From Alphaproteobacteria bacterium (GTDB taxonomy: Bacteria > Pseudomonadota > Alphaproteobacteria > Micropepsales > Micropepsaceae): a stretch of 64,000 nucleotides of DNA. The notes beneath the pieces were generated by a model that worked only from the letters and a program-made list of their open reading frames with translations, did not search any database and had not been told where the DNA came from. Positions 1-7,300 of the stretch are shown here, one piece after another. The stretch spans positions 1 to 64,000 of the forward strand of contig CANIHD010000017.1 in NCBI GenBank assembly GCA_947467345.1, written 5' to 3'. Numbering within the stretch: the stretch's first letter is position 1; each line of letters begins with the position of its first letter. The position numbers and the translations under genes were made by a program.

Positions 1-12
1 AGCGGAGTTCTA

Positions 13-36
13 TTTGTGGGATGATTTGTGGGATGA
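13..36. repeat. 12-bp tandem duplication in AT-rich DNA beside tRNA-Ser
   Basis: The 12-mer tttgtgggatga occurs twice, head to tail. It lies in about 85 bases of conspicuously AT-rich sequence that ends at the 3' terminus of the tRNA-Ser gene. The base composition contrasts with the GC-rich remainder. A short repeat plus AT-rich DNA touching a tRNA 3' end is typical of an integrase-made junction, but the window starts here and no integrase is visible. Confidence 0.5.
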
Positions 37-87
37 ATCGAGTTGTTCGATTAATATCTATAAATATCAATTACTTATAGACTTCTA

Positions 88-177
88 TGGCGGAAGAGGT
101 GAGATTCGAACTCACGGACGGGTTTCCCCGTCGCTGGTTTTCAAGACCAGTTCCTTAAACCACTCGGACACTCTTCC
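88..177 (-). tRNA. tRNA-Ser (anticodon TGA), CCA encoded
   Basis: On the minus strand the gene begins ggaagag at 177 and ends with the pairing strand ctcttcc, a G discriminator and an encoded CCA at 90-88. The anticodon loop is cttgaaa, giving anticodon TGA. A long variable arm with a stem (cgacggg/cccgtcc) is present, as expected for a class II serine tRNA of about 90 nt. Its 3' end abuts the AT-rich repeat-bearing DNA at 1-87. Confidence 0.95.
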
Positions 178-332
178 AACGGGCTGTCAGATAACATATT
201 TCGGGAAATGCGACAGGCGTTTAGCGCGCCGACGCTCCCAAATATTACCCGCCCTTTTGGGCATTTGGTGGCTCTTCTCAAGCCGTTTCGAGTCCCACGG
301 CTGCCGGCAGTCCCGACCTAGCTTAAGCTAAG

Positions 333-944
333 CTAGTTGACGATCGTCCACGTCCCGTCGGGCTGGCGGCAGGCGAGACCGCGCGCTGGGCGCGGGCGGC
401 CCTGGACATAGACGGTCTGGCTGTAATTGGCACAGCGGAAGCCGGCCGGATCGTCATAGTAATTATTGACCTCGAACTCGCCGCGGTGGTCGTTACGCGG
501 GTTACGCCATTCATAACGTGCGTTGGGGCGCCCCGCGTTGAAGCCGTCATAGTAGGTGCGGTAGGCGTAAGAGCGGTCTTCGCAATCCATATCCGTGGTC
601 AGCGCCGCGCCCAGCGCGCCGCCTACCACAACACCGGCAACGGTGGCGCCTGCGCGGCCGCGTCCCGCCGCATTGCCCAAAAGCCCAACGATCAGGGCGC
701 CACCGATCACGCCAGCCGGATCGGCCGTTTGGCGGCATTCGCGGTAGAAATTGTCGTCGTAGTAATTGTACGTGCGGGCATAACGCTGCCGCCAAACTTG
801 GTCGCGGTCGTTGCCCGGATATCCATCCTGGCGATAGCCGCCTTGCACATAGCCGCCCTGATAGCCTCCGCCCGTGTTGCCCCCGGCACATGATGCCGCC
901 ATCAAAGCTGCTGCAAGCGCGGCAAGCATTTTTCGATTCATCAT
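333..944 (-). CDS. Glycine-zipper surface lipoprotein (17-kDa antigen-like)
   Basis: A 203-residue predicted lipoprotein with a type II signal peptide ending at the lipobox-like A-A-S-C (Cys19). A Gly/Tyr-rich linker follows. Residues about 80-115 form a glycine-zipper hairpin (GGALIVGLLGNAAGRG, then GVVVGGALGAAL). The C-terminal domain has paired cysteines (DCEDRSYAY, GFRCANYSQ, ACRQPDGTW). Glycine zippers of this kind sit in the outer membrane of alphaproteobacteria; a specific function is not known. Two adjacent ATGs could start it, and AGGAAAT lies upstream of both. A close paralogue lies at the other end of the window (63676-64000). Confidence 0.8.
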   Translation of the reverse strand: MMNRKMLAALAAALMAASCAGGNTGGGYQGGYVQGGYRQDGYPGNDRDQVWRQRYARTYNYYDDNFYRECRQTADPAGVIGGALIVGLLGNAAGRGRAGATVAGVVVGGALGAALTTDMDCEDRSYAYRTYYDGFNAGRPNARYEWRNPRNDHRGEFEVNNYYDDPAGFRCANYSQTVYVQGRPRPARGLACRQPDGTWTIVN

Positions 945-1118
945 GGGGATTTCCTGGGGCTCTCTACACAGCAGAACGTGAATGGGCGCCGTTTGTTCCG
1001 CTCAGGAACAGTCGCCCCGCGCTTGGGCGTTAATGCTAATGCTGCGTAGTGCAGCCTGTGTTGCGTCGTTTGTCTAAACTTGCGGCTCGATGCGGGCATT
1101 GGGATTGGTCAGGAATCC

Positions 1119-2345
1119 ATGATTTCGGGGACACTATCGGCGGATGCGATGCCACCCGAGTTGCGTCTCCTTCTTGCCTGCGCGAAGCCCAGCACCGGTG
1201 CCGAGGATGACGCTCTCATCCGGCAATTGCTGAATACCGGCATCGATTGGGCGGCGTTTGCGCGCAAGGCGCTTGACCACAATCTTCTGGGATTGGCGGG
1301 ACGGACGCTGAGGCGCGTTGCTTCCGATGTGATTCCCGAAGAGCTGCTCGATGCCTTCCGAATACATTTGGAGGAAACGCGACTTCGAAACCGCGAACTC
1401 TTCGCCGAGCTCAACCTCATTGTTCAAACCCTTGCCGCTCAAGGCATTAACACCATTCCGTTCAAGGGGCCGGTGATCGCGGTTGAGGCCTATGGCGACA
1501 TAGGTTTGCGCGCATTTCGCGATCTCGATTTTCTCATTCGTGACAGCGACGTTCGCGCAACGCGGGCGGTGCTGCGCCGCCTCGGCTATGACCGCCCTGC
1601 GCCTCTCACTGAATCTCAAATCGATATGATTGAGTATTTGCAGGGCCAGGATCTGGTGATGAAGAATTCGGCCGGAATCGAGGTTGAACCGCACTCGCGA
1701 TTGATCTCCGCCAAGATGGCACTGGACATCGACTATGAGGGTCTATGGAGCCGCGCGCGGGTCTCTGTTGTCGAAGGACAATCGATGATGGTCTTCGCGC
1801 CGGAAGATCATCTCCAAATTCTCGCCATTCATGGCGGCAAGGAGATGTGGTGGCGCATCGGATGGGTCAGCGATATTGCCGCCTTTATTGGGTCGCATCC
1901 CTCTGTCGACTGGGATGCAATTCTTACGCGCGCGCGCCGGCAAGGCAGTCTGCGCATGCTTCTTTTGGCGACGGAATTGGCACGGCAATATTTCGGCGCA
2001 GCCATTCCCGCCGCTGTTATGGCGGCCGCAAAAGCCGATCGCGCTATTCCCGAAATGGTTCGAAACATTGCCGCTGGCTGGAGTGAAACCGCACCGCTTG
2101 GCCCGCCGAGCAATAAGACGGTCTCAATGGATCGGCTCCGCCTCCATGACGGCTTTGCGCGCCGGGCGCGCTACGTGGCGCGCACAATCTTCCTGCCGGG
2201 GCCGCATCATGTGGCATGGGTGGCGCTACCACGCCCCCTCGCTTTCGCCTATGTCCCGCTCAAACTGGTGCACGATCTGGCGTTGCTGCCATTGTGGCGT
2301 GCGCGCGGCTATGTGTTGAAGGCTTGGCCGTCTAATCCAAGCTGA
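1119..2345 (+). CDS. Nucleotidyltransferase family protein (NTP_transf_5-like)
   Basis: A roughly 408-residue protein. Its core resembles the NTP_transf_5 family: FKGP at residues 115-118, then YGDIGLRAFRDLDFLI with the acidic pair Asp135/Asp137 typical of the polymerase-beta fold. The family is known beside PqqD-like and HPr-kinase-like genes, including some RiPP clusters, but its substrate is unknown. The ATG at 1119 is preferred because AGGA precedes it; a TTG at 1080 is in frame and would add 13 residues. The gene converges with, and overlaps by 14 bp, the PqqD/HPr-kinase gene. That pairing supports a shared role, although the two are not co-transcribed. Confidence 0.75.
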   Translation: MISGTLSADAMPPELRLLLACAKPSTGAEDDALIRQLLNTGIDWAAFARKALDHNLLGLAGRTLRRVASDVIPEELLDAFRIHLEETRLRNRELFAELNLIVQTLAAQGINTIPFKGPVIAVEAYGDIGLRAFRDLDFLIRDSDVRATRAVLRRLGYDRPAPLTESQIDMIEYLQGQDLVMKNSAGIEVEPHSRLISAKMALDIDYEGLWSRARVSVVEGQSMMVFAPEDHLQILAIHGGKEMWWRIGWVSDIAAFIGSHPSVDWDAILTRARRQGSLRMLLLATELARQYFGAAIPAAVMAAAKADRAIPEMVRNIAAGWSETAPLGPPSNKTVSMDRLRLHDGFARRARYVARTIFLPGPHHVAWVALPRPLAFAYVPLKLVHDLALLPLWRARGYVLKAWPSNPS

Positions 2346-3546
2346 TCGATGTCGCCGCTTCTTGCGGCGTAGTCACTTGCTTCACCAGCTCCACCGCTTC
2401 ATCAAGCGACGACATGGTCAAAGCGTAGCACTCGATCCCGGCAATCCATTGCACCAAGGCTTTTACGTTCCCAAGATCAAGCCGCTGGCGCAGCGCCAAG
2501 CATTCGCCCATCAGCCGTCGCACCGCTTCGACACGCGGCAGCGGGTGAATCGCGGTTTCGCCATCCTTTTCATATATCGGGAAAATGATGTGGCTCACCG
2601 GCGCCGCGTTAGTCGCCGCATCCGGCGGCGGCGCGAGATAACGAATGGTTTTTCCATCCATCCGCTCGTGGGCCTGAAGCGTGGAAATTTCGGGGTAATA
2701 ACGCGCCATCAGATCCCAGCCGGTGCTTTTGGAGCACAGTGCCAGTGGCACCGGCGGAACCAGGAATGTTTCGCGCGTGATGAGAGCAACTTCATCGGTG
2801 AAATAGCGAAATCCGCTATGGCTGAGCGCGGCCGTGAGAGAAGACTTCCCGCTGCCTGCCGCAGCCGGGAGCAGAATGCAGCTTTCGCCAAGTCCCACCA
2901 CGCCAGCGTGGATGTAAAAGAGAAAATCGTAACTGTTCACGGCATCCTGCCACAGCAGGCCTTTGACGATAGGGCCAAGGCGTTGGAGTCCATTCGTGAC
3001 ATCCACCGGCACACCGTTTTTGTTGATGCCGCTGGAAATAGGCCCGTCCTCGTCGCGAGAGCCGAATATCTCCAAAGTTGTAGTCGGCACCGCGTCGTCG
3101 TCGATCGCCAGATGTCCGATCACCGTGTCGACGCGCTCCATTTGCTCTTTCATGCCGTAGCGGATCAACGCCACGGTTTTGAGCAGGCGATAGCGCTTTT
3201 CCAATTTGGATGACGAGAGTGAATTGAAACGGGGCGTGGTCGCCTCGTCGTGAGCGCCCTCGTCCCCGGCGAGCATGCCTTGCGAATGGAGACCGGCGAG
3301 CGTTGTTTCCACCCACGAGTCCGCGTCATCGCGGGCCACACCGCCTTCCGTCACCAGAAAGGCAACAATCTCGTCACCGGACTTTCCGTCTTTCAATTCC
3401 TGAACGACGAAGGCCGCCGTCGCGTTCAGCCCGACAAGGCGCTGCGCCTCCTCCGAGAAGAGAACGGTGTCGTCGCCCAGCGGCAACAGCACCAGATCGG
3501 GACGAAGTATCACGCGTGCCAAAGACTCACCTTTTCGCTCACTCAA
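2332..3546 (-). CDS. PqqD-like / HPr-kinase-like fusion protein
   Basis: A 404-residue two-domain protein. Residues about 11-92 resemble PqqD, the peptide-chaperone/RRE fold (RVILRPDLVLLPLGDDTVLF, then NATAAFVVQEL). Residues about 205-300 resemble the HPr kinase P-loop domain, with Walker A AAAGSGKSSL (Lys234) and FTDEVALI after it. TIGRFAM-type 'HPr-rel-A' systems usually encode PqqD and kinase separately, so a fusion is notable. No PTS HPr gene is nearby, so the phosphoryl acceptor is unknown. The start is taken as TTG because no in-frame ATG occurs before residue 91. A GTG at residue 12 is an alternative. The TTG overlaps the stop of a 28-codon ORF. Confidence 0.75.
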   Translation of the reverse strand: MSERKGESLARVILRPDLVLLPLGDDTVLFSEEAQRLVGLNATAAFVVQELKDGKSGDEIVAFLVTEGGVARDDADSWVETTLAGLHSQGMLAGDEGAHDEATTPRFNSLSSSKLEKRYRLLKTVALIRYGMKEQMERVDTVIGHLAIDDDAVPTTTLEIFGSRDEDGPISSGINKNGVPVDVTNGLQRLGPIVKGLLWQDAVNSYDFLFYIHAGVVGLGESCILLPAAAGSGKSSLTAALSHSGFRYFTDEVALITRETFLVPPVPLALCSKSTGWDLMARYYPEISTLQAHERMDGKTIRYLAPPPDAATNAAPVSHIIFPIYEKDGETAIHPLPRVEAVRRLMGECLALRQRLDLGNVKALVQWIAGIECYALTMSSLDEAVELVKQVTTPQEAATSISLD

Positions 3547-3629
3547 ATCGTTGCATAGAACGACGCCCGGCAGGCGCCCAGAACTGCCGTCGTTAAGAAT
3601 AAATGCCCGGCTCTTCTAGGCACGGTCAT
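3543..3629 (-). CDS. Possible 28-residue leader peptide coupled to the PqqD/HPr-kinase gene
   Basis: An ATG-initiated ORF of 28 codons. Its TGA overlaps the TTG start of the downstream gene (TTGA). The peptide has two arginines near the start, a hydrophobic stretch LFLTTAVLGAC with a lipobox-like L-G-A-C, and ends in SFYATI. No good Shine-Dalgarno precedes it. It could be a coupled leader, a tiny lipoprotein, a substrate peptide for the PqqD domain, or chance. The only support is position and overlap. Confidence 0.25.
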   Translation of the reverse strand: MTVPRRAGHLFLTTAVLGACRASFYATI

Positions 3630-3693
3630 TACCGGTTAGGCTTCGGAGGAAAGCGACGAAGAATCCTTCGCGCGTCACAACGGGGGAAATCTA

Positions 3694-4662
3694 ATGAGAA
3701 ATGTGCTGCTGGGCGCGTCGCTTGGGTTTTTCCTCTGTGCCGCCGCCGCGGCGCCGACATTCGATCCACCGAGTTGGGTCTATATGGTTGCTCCGCCCGG
3801 CGCGGACGCCAGACTGCAGGACCCGAAAATTTACACACGCCCGGGCAGCACTTTGGCACTCAAACAGAGCGTATTGCAGGACCCGTTCACGCCACCCGAT
3901 TGGTACCCGAACGAGCACCCGCCTTTGCCGGCTTTGGCCCAATTCGGGCGCGAGCCGATGGTGCAGCCCTGCATACGTTGCCATCTGCCGACCGGCACCG
4001 GCCATCCCGAATCCGCCAACATCGCCGGCCAGCCTTATGAGTACATGGTTCGCCAGATGCATGACTTCGCGAGCGGGGCCAGAAGAAGCTATGGCGAAGG
4101 TGCTGCCGCGCGCTCATTCAACATGGTCAGTATCGTTCGCGGCATGACGGACGAGGAAATCGCGGCAACTGCGCGCTATTATGCCGATCTCAAACCACGC
4201 AAATGGATTCATGTGGTGGAGACGGATACGACGCCGGAAACCCATATGCAGCCCACTAGCAATATGCGCCACATCAAACCGGGCGGCGGAATGGAGCCGA
4301 TCGGAAACCGCATCGTTGAAGTGCCGTTGGATAGTGTCGGTGCCGACATTCGCGATTCGCATGCGTCGTTCACGGCCTATGTTCCGCGTGGCAGTATCGC
4401 GCGTGGGTTAACGCTCGCGAATACAGGCGGCGGCGGAAAAACAATTGCGTGCAACATCTGTCACGGGCCCGACCTCAAGGGACTCGGTGATATACCGGGT
4501 ATCGCCGGCCGCTCCCCCACTTACATGATCCGGCAAATGTCCGACATTCAGCGCGGGCTGCGCGCGGGTTCATCGGCGCCCTTGATGCAGGGCGTGGTCG
4601 CGAAGCTCACCCTGACGGACATGATCGATGTTACGGCCTATGTCGGTTCGTTAGACCCGTAG
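3694..4662 (+). CDS. Exported diheme cytochrome c (c4/c553-like)
   Basis: A 322-residue protein with a signal peptide (hydrophobic through FFLCAAAAA) and two c-type haem sites: CIRCH at residues 93-97 and CNICH at 253-257. Each is followed by the same GIAGxxPxYMxRQM-type segment (IAGQPYEYMVRQM and IAGRSPTYMIRQM), so it is an internal duplication as in cytochrome c4. It should act in periplasmic electron transfer; no partner dehydrogenase or oxidase is adjacent. About 70 residues precede the first haem domain. GGGGGAA six bases before the ATG fixes the start. Its 3' end overlaps the next convergent gene by 32 bp. Confidence 0.85.
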   Translation: MRNVLLGASLGFFLCAAAAAPTFDPPSWVYMVAPPGADARLQDPKIYTRPGSTLALKQSVLQDPFTPPDWYPNEHPPLPALAQFGREPMVQPCIRCHLPTGTGHPESANIAGQPYEYMVRQMHDFASGARRSYGEGAAARSFNMVSIVRGMTDEEIAATARYYADLKPRKWIHVVETDTTPETHMQPTSNMRHIKPGGGMEPIGNRIVEVPLDSVGADIRDSHASFTAYVPRGSIARGLTLANTGGGGKTIACNICHGPDLKGLGDIPGIAGRSPTYMIRQMSDIQRGLRAGSSAPLMQGVVAKLTLTDMIDVTAYVGSLDP

Positions 4663-5089
4663 GCCACCAGCCTGTCCCGGTTTTCGCGTAGATGTCCGCG
4701 GCACGTTCGAACGGCGTCGGCGACGGCAGAATTTGCGTCAGCGCATAGACCGGCAAGAACAATGGCCCCAACACTTGATATTGATAGGTGTGCGCCTCTT
4801 CATGCCGCGCCAGCTCGACATATTCGAGCACCGCTGCATCACCGCAGCGGCGATACTGCGCGACGGAATGATAGGTTGGGCAATGGCCCGAGAATGTCTC
4901 GCGCGGGTTGAAGATGACATTGCCCAGCGTGAACGCGCGGTGAAGAAATCTGACCCGGCTGAATACGATCGCGTTGTTGGAAATTTCTGCGCGGGCGCCA
5001 AATGCCAAGGCGAAAAAGCCGATCAACAGCCCAGCGATTGTGTTGGGCAAGGTCCAGATCTTGCCCAACACATCAGCAATCGCGGTCAT
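4631..5089 (-). CDS. Small membrane protein with an HExxH motif, function unknown
   Basis: A 152-residue protein with a hydrophobic N-terminal segment (about residues 12-32) and the zinc-protease-like motif HEEAH in ARHEEAHTYQYQVLGPLF, followed by a second hydrophobic stretch and FERAADIYA. HExxH with a downstream Glu or Asp is the gluzincin signature, so a metallopeptidase-like fold is possible, but the protein is short and no family can be named firmly. It lies 10 bp downstream of the 5100-5942 gene and is probably co-transcribed with it. It overlaps the cytochrome gene tail to tail. Confidence 0.6.
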   Translation of the reverse strand: MTAIADVLGKIWTLPNTIAGLLIGFFALAFGARAEISNNAIVFSRVRFLHRAFTLGNVIFNPRETFSGHCPTYHSVAQYRRCGDAAVLEYVELARHEEAHTYQYQVLGPLFLPVYALTQILPSPTPFERAADIYAKTGTGWWPTGLTNRHRP

Positions 5090-5099
5090 GCTCTAAGGC

Positions 5100-5942
5100 T
5101 CAGAAATCCGGCGTGTTGTCGATCGGCTGATCGGCATACTCAACACCGGTAAAGGCGTCGCGATTATTCTCCGCGCAGACAACCTCTTCGAACGGACCTG
5201 CGGTGCGCCGGAATTTCTGTGTCGCGTTCCACGGCTGATGGAAATTTTTCGGATCGGTCACGGTGAAATCCACCTGCAGCGATTGCCCGTTGTCGGCCAA
5301 ATGATAACGCTCGACCACATGAATCTCCGGACTGCTGAAGCTGCCATAGCGATCAACGGGCGATTTGCCGTTCTGTCCGATCGTATCGACAACAAGCGTA
5401 TCGCCTTCGTAATGACCAACCGACTCGCCATACCAGCTGGGTTTAATGTCCTTGCTGTGGGGCACATTCATCCGAATGTGGCGAACCTGTTGATCGCGTT
5501 GAAACATGATCGTGACCAAATCCGGTTGCTGCAGCAGCTGCATGTTTTCACGCACCGTCAGGATCAATGGCACGCCGACGAGTCTGCACACTTGATAGGG
5601 CGCGAGATTAACCTGCCCCGCTAGCTCCACCTTATTCATGCGCTCAATCTCGGCCTTCACATGCGGCAGGACATTCGGATTGGTGGAATCGCCAACCCAT
5701 TCGCGCACCAGGAGGCCGGTCTTAGGACTTTTCTGTTGGTGCGGATAATCGGGATGATCCGTCACCGGACCGACACCGCCTCGTGCCGGCGGCATATAGA
5801 TCGACGTGTTCTGCGAGAAGGTGCCGCTGAGATCGGGGGCTTTTGGCGCCGCATTTTGCGCCGAGGCGAGACCAATGCCGGACGCGGCTATAACGCAAAC
5901 GACGCCGCACTGAAGTGTCCTTGCAGGCGACAGCACTGACAT
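5100..5942 (-). CDS. Exported conserved protein of unknown function
   Basis: A 280-residue protein with a signal peptide ending near ASAQN. It carries the segment HYEGDTLVVDTIGQNG, which recurs in a large uncharacterised family of secreted proteins in Alphaproteobacteria and Acidobacteria. FxRDQQVRHIRMNVPH-like text precedes it, and the C-terminal part is rich in polar beta-forming segments. An excellent ribosome-binding site (GGAAGGAAA) precedes the ATG. It heads a two-gene unit with the HExxH protein. No catalytic motif is recognised. Confidence 0.7.
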   Translation of the reverse strand: MSVLSPARTLQCGVVCVIAASGIGLASAQNAAPKAPDLSGTFSQNTSIYMPPARGGVGPVTDHPDYPHQQKSPKTGLLVREWVGDSTNPNVLPHVKAEIERMNKVELAGQVNLAPYQVCRLVGVPLILTVRENMQLLQQPDLVTIMFQRDQQVRHIRMNVPHSKDIKPSWYGESVGHYEGDTLVVDTIGQNGKSPVDRYGSFSSPEIHVVERYHLADNGQSLQVDFTVTDPKNFHQPWNATQKFRRTAGPFEEVVCAENNRDAFTGVEYADQPIDNTPDF

Positions 5943-6097
5943 TGGAGTTTCCTTCCATCCCGGGATTTATATTTTGGGGCAGACAATAGCCGATCAGAAA
6001 TAAATGCCAAAATTATCCCTGCGGCCATGAATTCGGCGTCAGATTGAACCCGCAATCTGGCAGGTGTATCAAGGCTTAAGCGACGGGGGCGGCAACA

Positions 6098-7288
6098 TTG
6101 GCAGGCGAAGCACGACGAAGGATTAAGCGTTACAGCGCGGTCGCCGCGCTCGCCCTATGTCTGTTCACGGCAGCGTGTTCGAACGAAGCCGCCACGGTCG
6201 CCGATTCCCGGGAAGCGGCCGCGACGGCTATTTCGGCGGGCCCCGAAGAATTGCTCGGCCTTGCCGAAAAAGGCGACGCAACCGCCGAATATTATTTAGG
6301 GCTCAACTACGAATTCGGCGAAGGCGTACCGCAGGATCACTTCCAGGCTGTCGATTGGTTCAGCAAGGCCGCCGCGCAAGATCACGTCGAAGCATCCTAC
6401 TGGCTTGGGCTCGCCTATAGCCGCGGGTTCGGCGCGGCCGCTGACAGAACGGAAGCCTTCAACTGGTTTCTGAAAGCGGCGAATAAAGATTACGCCGAAG
6501 CGCAATATTTCGTCGGCCTGGCGTACATGCATGGAACAGGCGTCGCGAAGAATGAAGCCGAGGGCGTGCGCTGGCTTCGCCGCGCCGCAAACCAAACCTC
6601 GAAGAACGCAAGCGATTCCGGCGTGAATCTTTCACAATACAATCTCGGCATCGCCTATCAGCAAGGCCTTGGCGTTGGGCAAGATTCCGACGAGGCGGTG
6701 AAATGGTTTCGACGCGCCGCGGATTCAGGAAACGTGGAAGCGCAATATAATCTCGCCCACGCCTATGACGAAGGTCTCGGCGTTTCGCGCGATCCCGAGC
6801 AGGCAGTGGGATGGTATCGCAAAGCCGCGGACATGAATTACGCGCCGGCGCAATATAATCTCGGCGTTGCCTATGAGAAGGGCTTGGGCGTCGCGCAAGA
6901 TTCTTCGCAAGCCCTAGAGTGGTATCGAAAGTCCGCGTCTGCTGGCTATCCGGAAGCGGAATATAATCTCGGTGTCGCCTATGCGTTTGGCCAAGGCGTG
7001 GAAGCGAATTTGCCGGAAGCTGTTTCGTGGTTTCGTAAAGCCGCAGATCACGGAAGCGCGCAGGCGCAATTCAACCTCGGCGTTCTGCACGTCCAGGGCG
7101 AAGGCGTGAAGCAAGATTCGGTCGAGGCAATGAAATGGTTCACGTTGGCGGCAAATGCCGGCGACGCTGAAGCCGCCGGCGCGCGCGATCAGATGGCGCT
7201 CGCGCTCACACCGGCTCAGCAGGCGGAAGCTAAGCGGCGCGTCGAGTCCTGGGTGGCAACATCGCAAGTCGATGCGCCACCCGAGTAG
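6098..7288 (+). CDS. Sel1-repeat (TPR-like) lipoprotein
   Basis: A 396-residue protein. Its signal peptide ends at the lipobox FTAAC (Cys27). About eight consecutive 36-residue Sel1-like repeats follow, each close to AQYNLGVAYEKGLGV, then DxxQAxxWYRKAA, ending near residue 365. Such alpha-solenoids scaffold protein interactions in the envelope. The third repeat has an eight-residue insertion (SKNASDSG region). The start is TTG, with GGGGGCGG just upstream; no in-frame ATG is available before the signal peptide. The neighbours (ilvD and valS, opposite strand) do not suggest a partner. Confidence 0.85.
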   Translation: MAGEARRRIKRYSAVAALALCLFTAACSNEAATVADSREAAATAISAGPEELLGLAEKGDATAEYYLGLNYEFGEGVPQDHFQAVDWFSKAAAQDHVEASYWLGLAYSRGFGAAADRTEAFNWFLKAANKDYAEAQYFVGLAYMHGTGVAKNEAEGVRWLRRAANQTSKNASDSGVNLSQYNLGIAYQQGLGVGQDSDEAVKWFRRAADSGNVEAQYNLAHAYDEGLGVSRDPEQAVGWYRKAADMNYAPAQYNLGVAYEKGLGVAQDSSQALEWYRKSASAGYPEAEYNLGVAYAFGQGVEANLPEAVSWFRKAADHGSAQAQFNLGVLHVQGEGVKQDSVEAMKWFTLAANAGDAEAAGARDQMALALTPAQQAEAKRRVESWVATSQVDAPPE

Positions 7289-7300
7289 AACTCAAATCGT

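Noticed and set aside
1119-3629. A complete lasso-peptide or other RiPP cluster around the PqqD/HPr-kinase gene
   Set aside because: No cyclase, leader peptidase or radical SAM gene is present; only the fusion protein, the nucleotidyltransferase and a weak 28-codon ORF.
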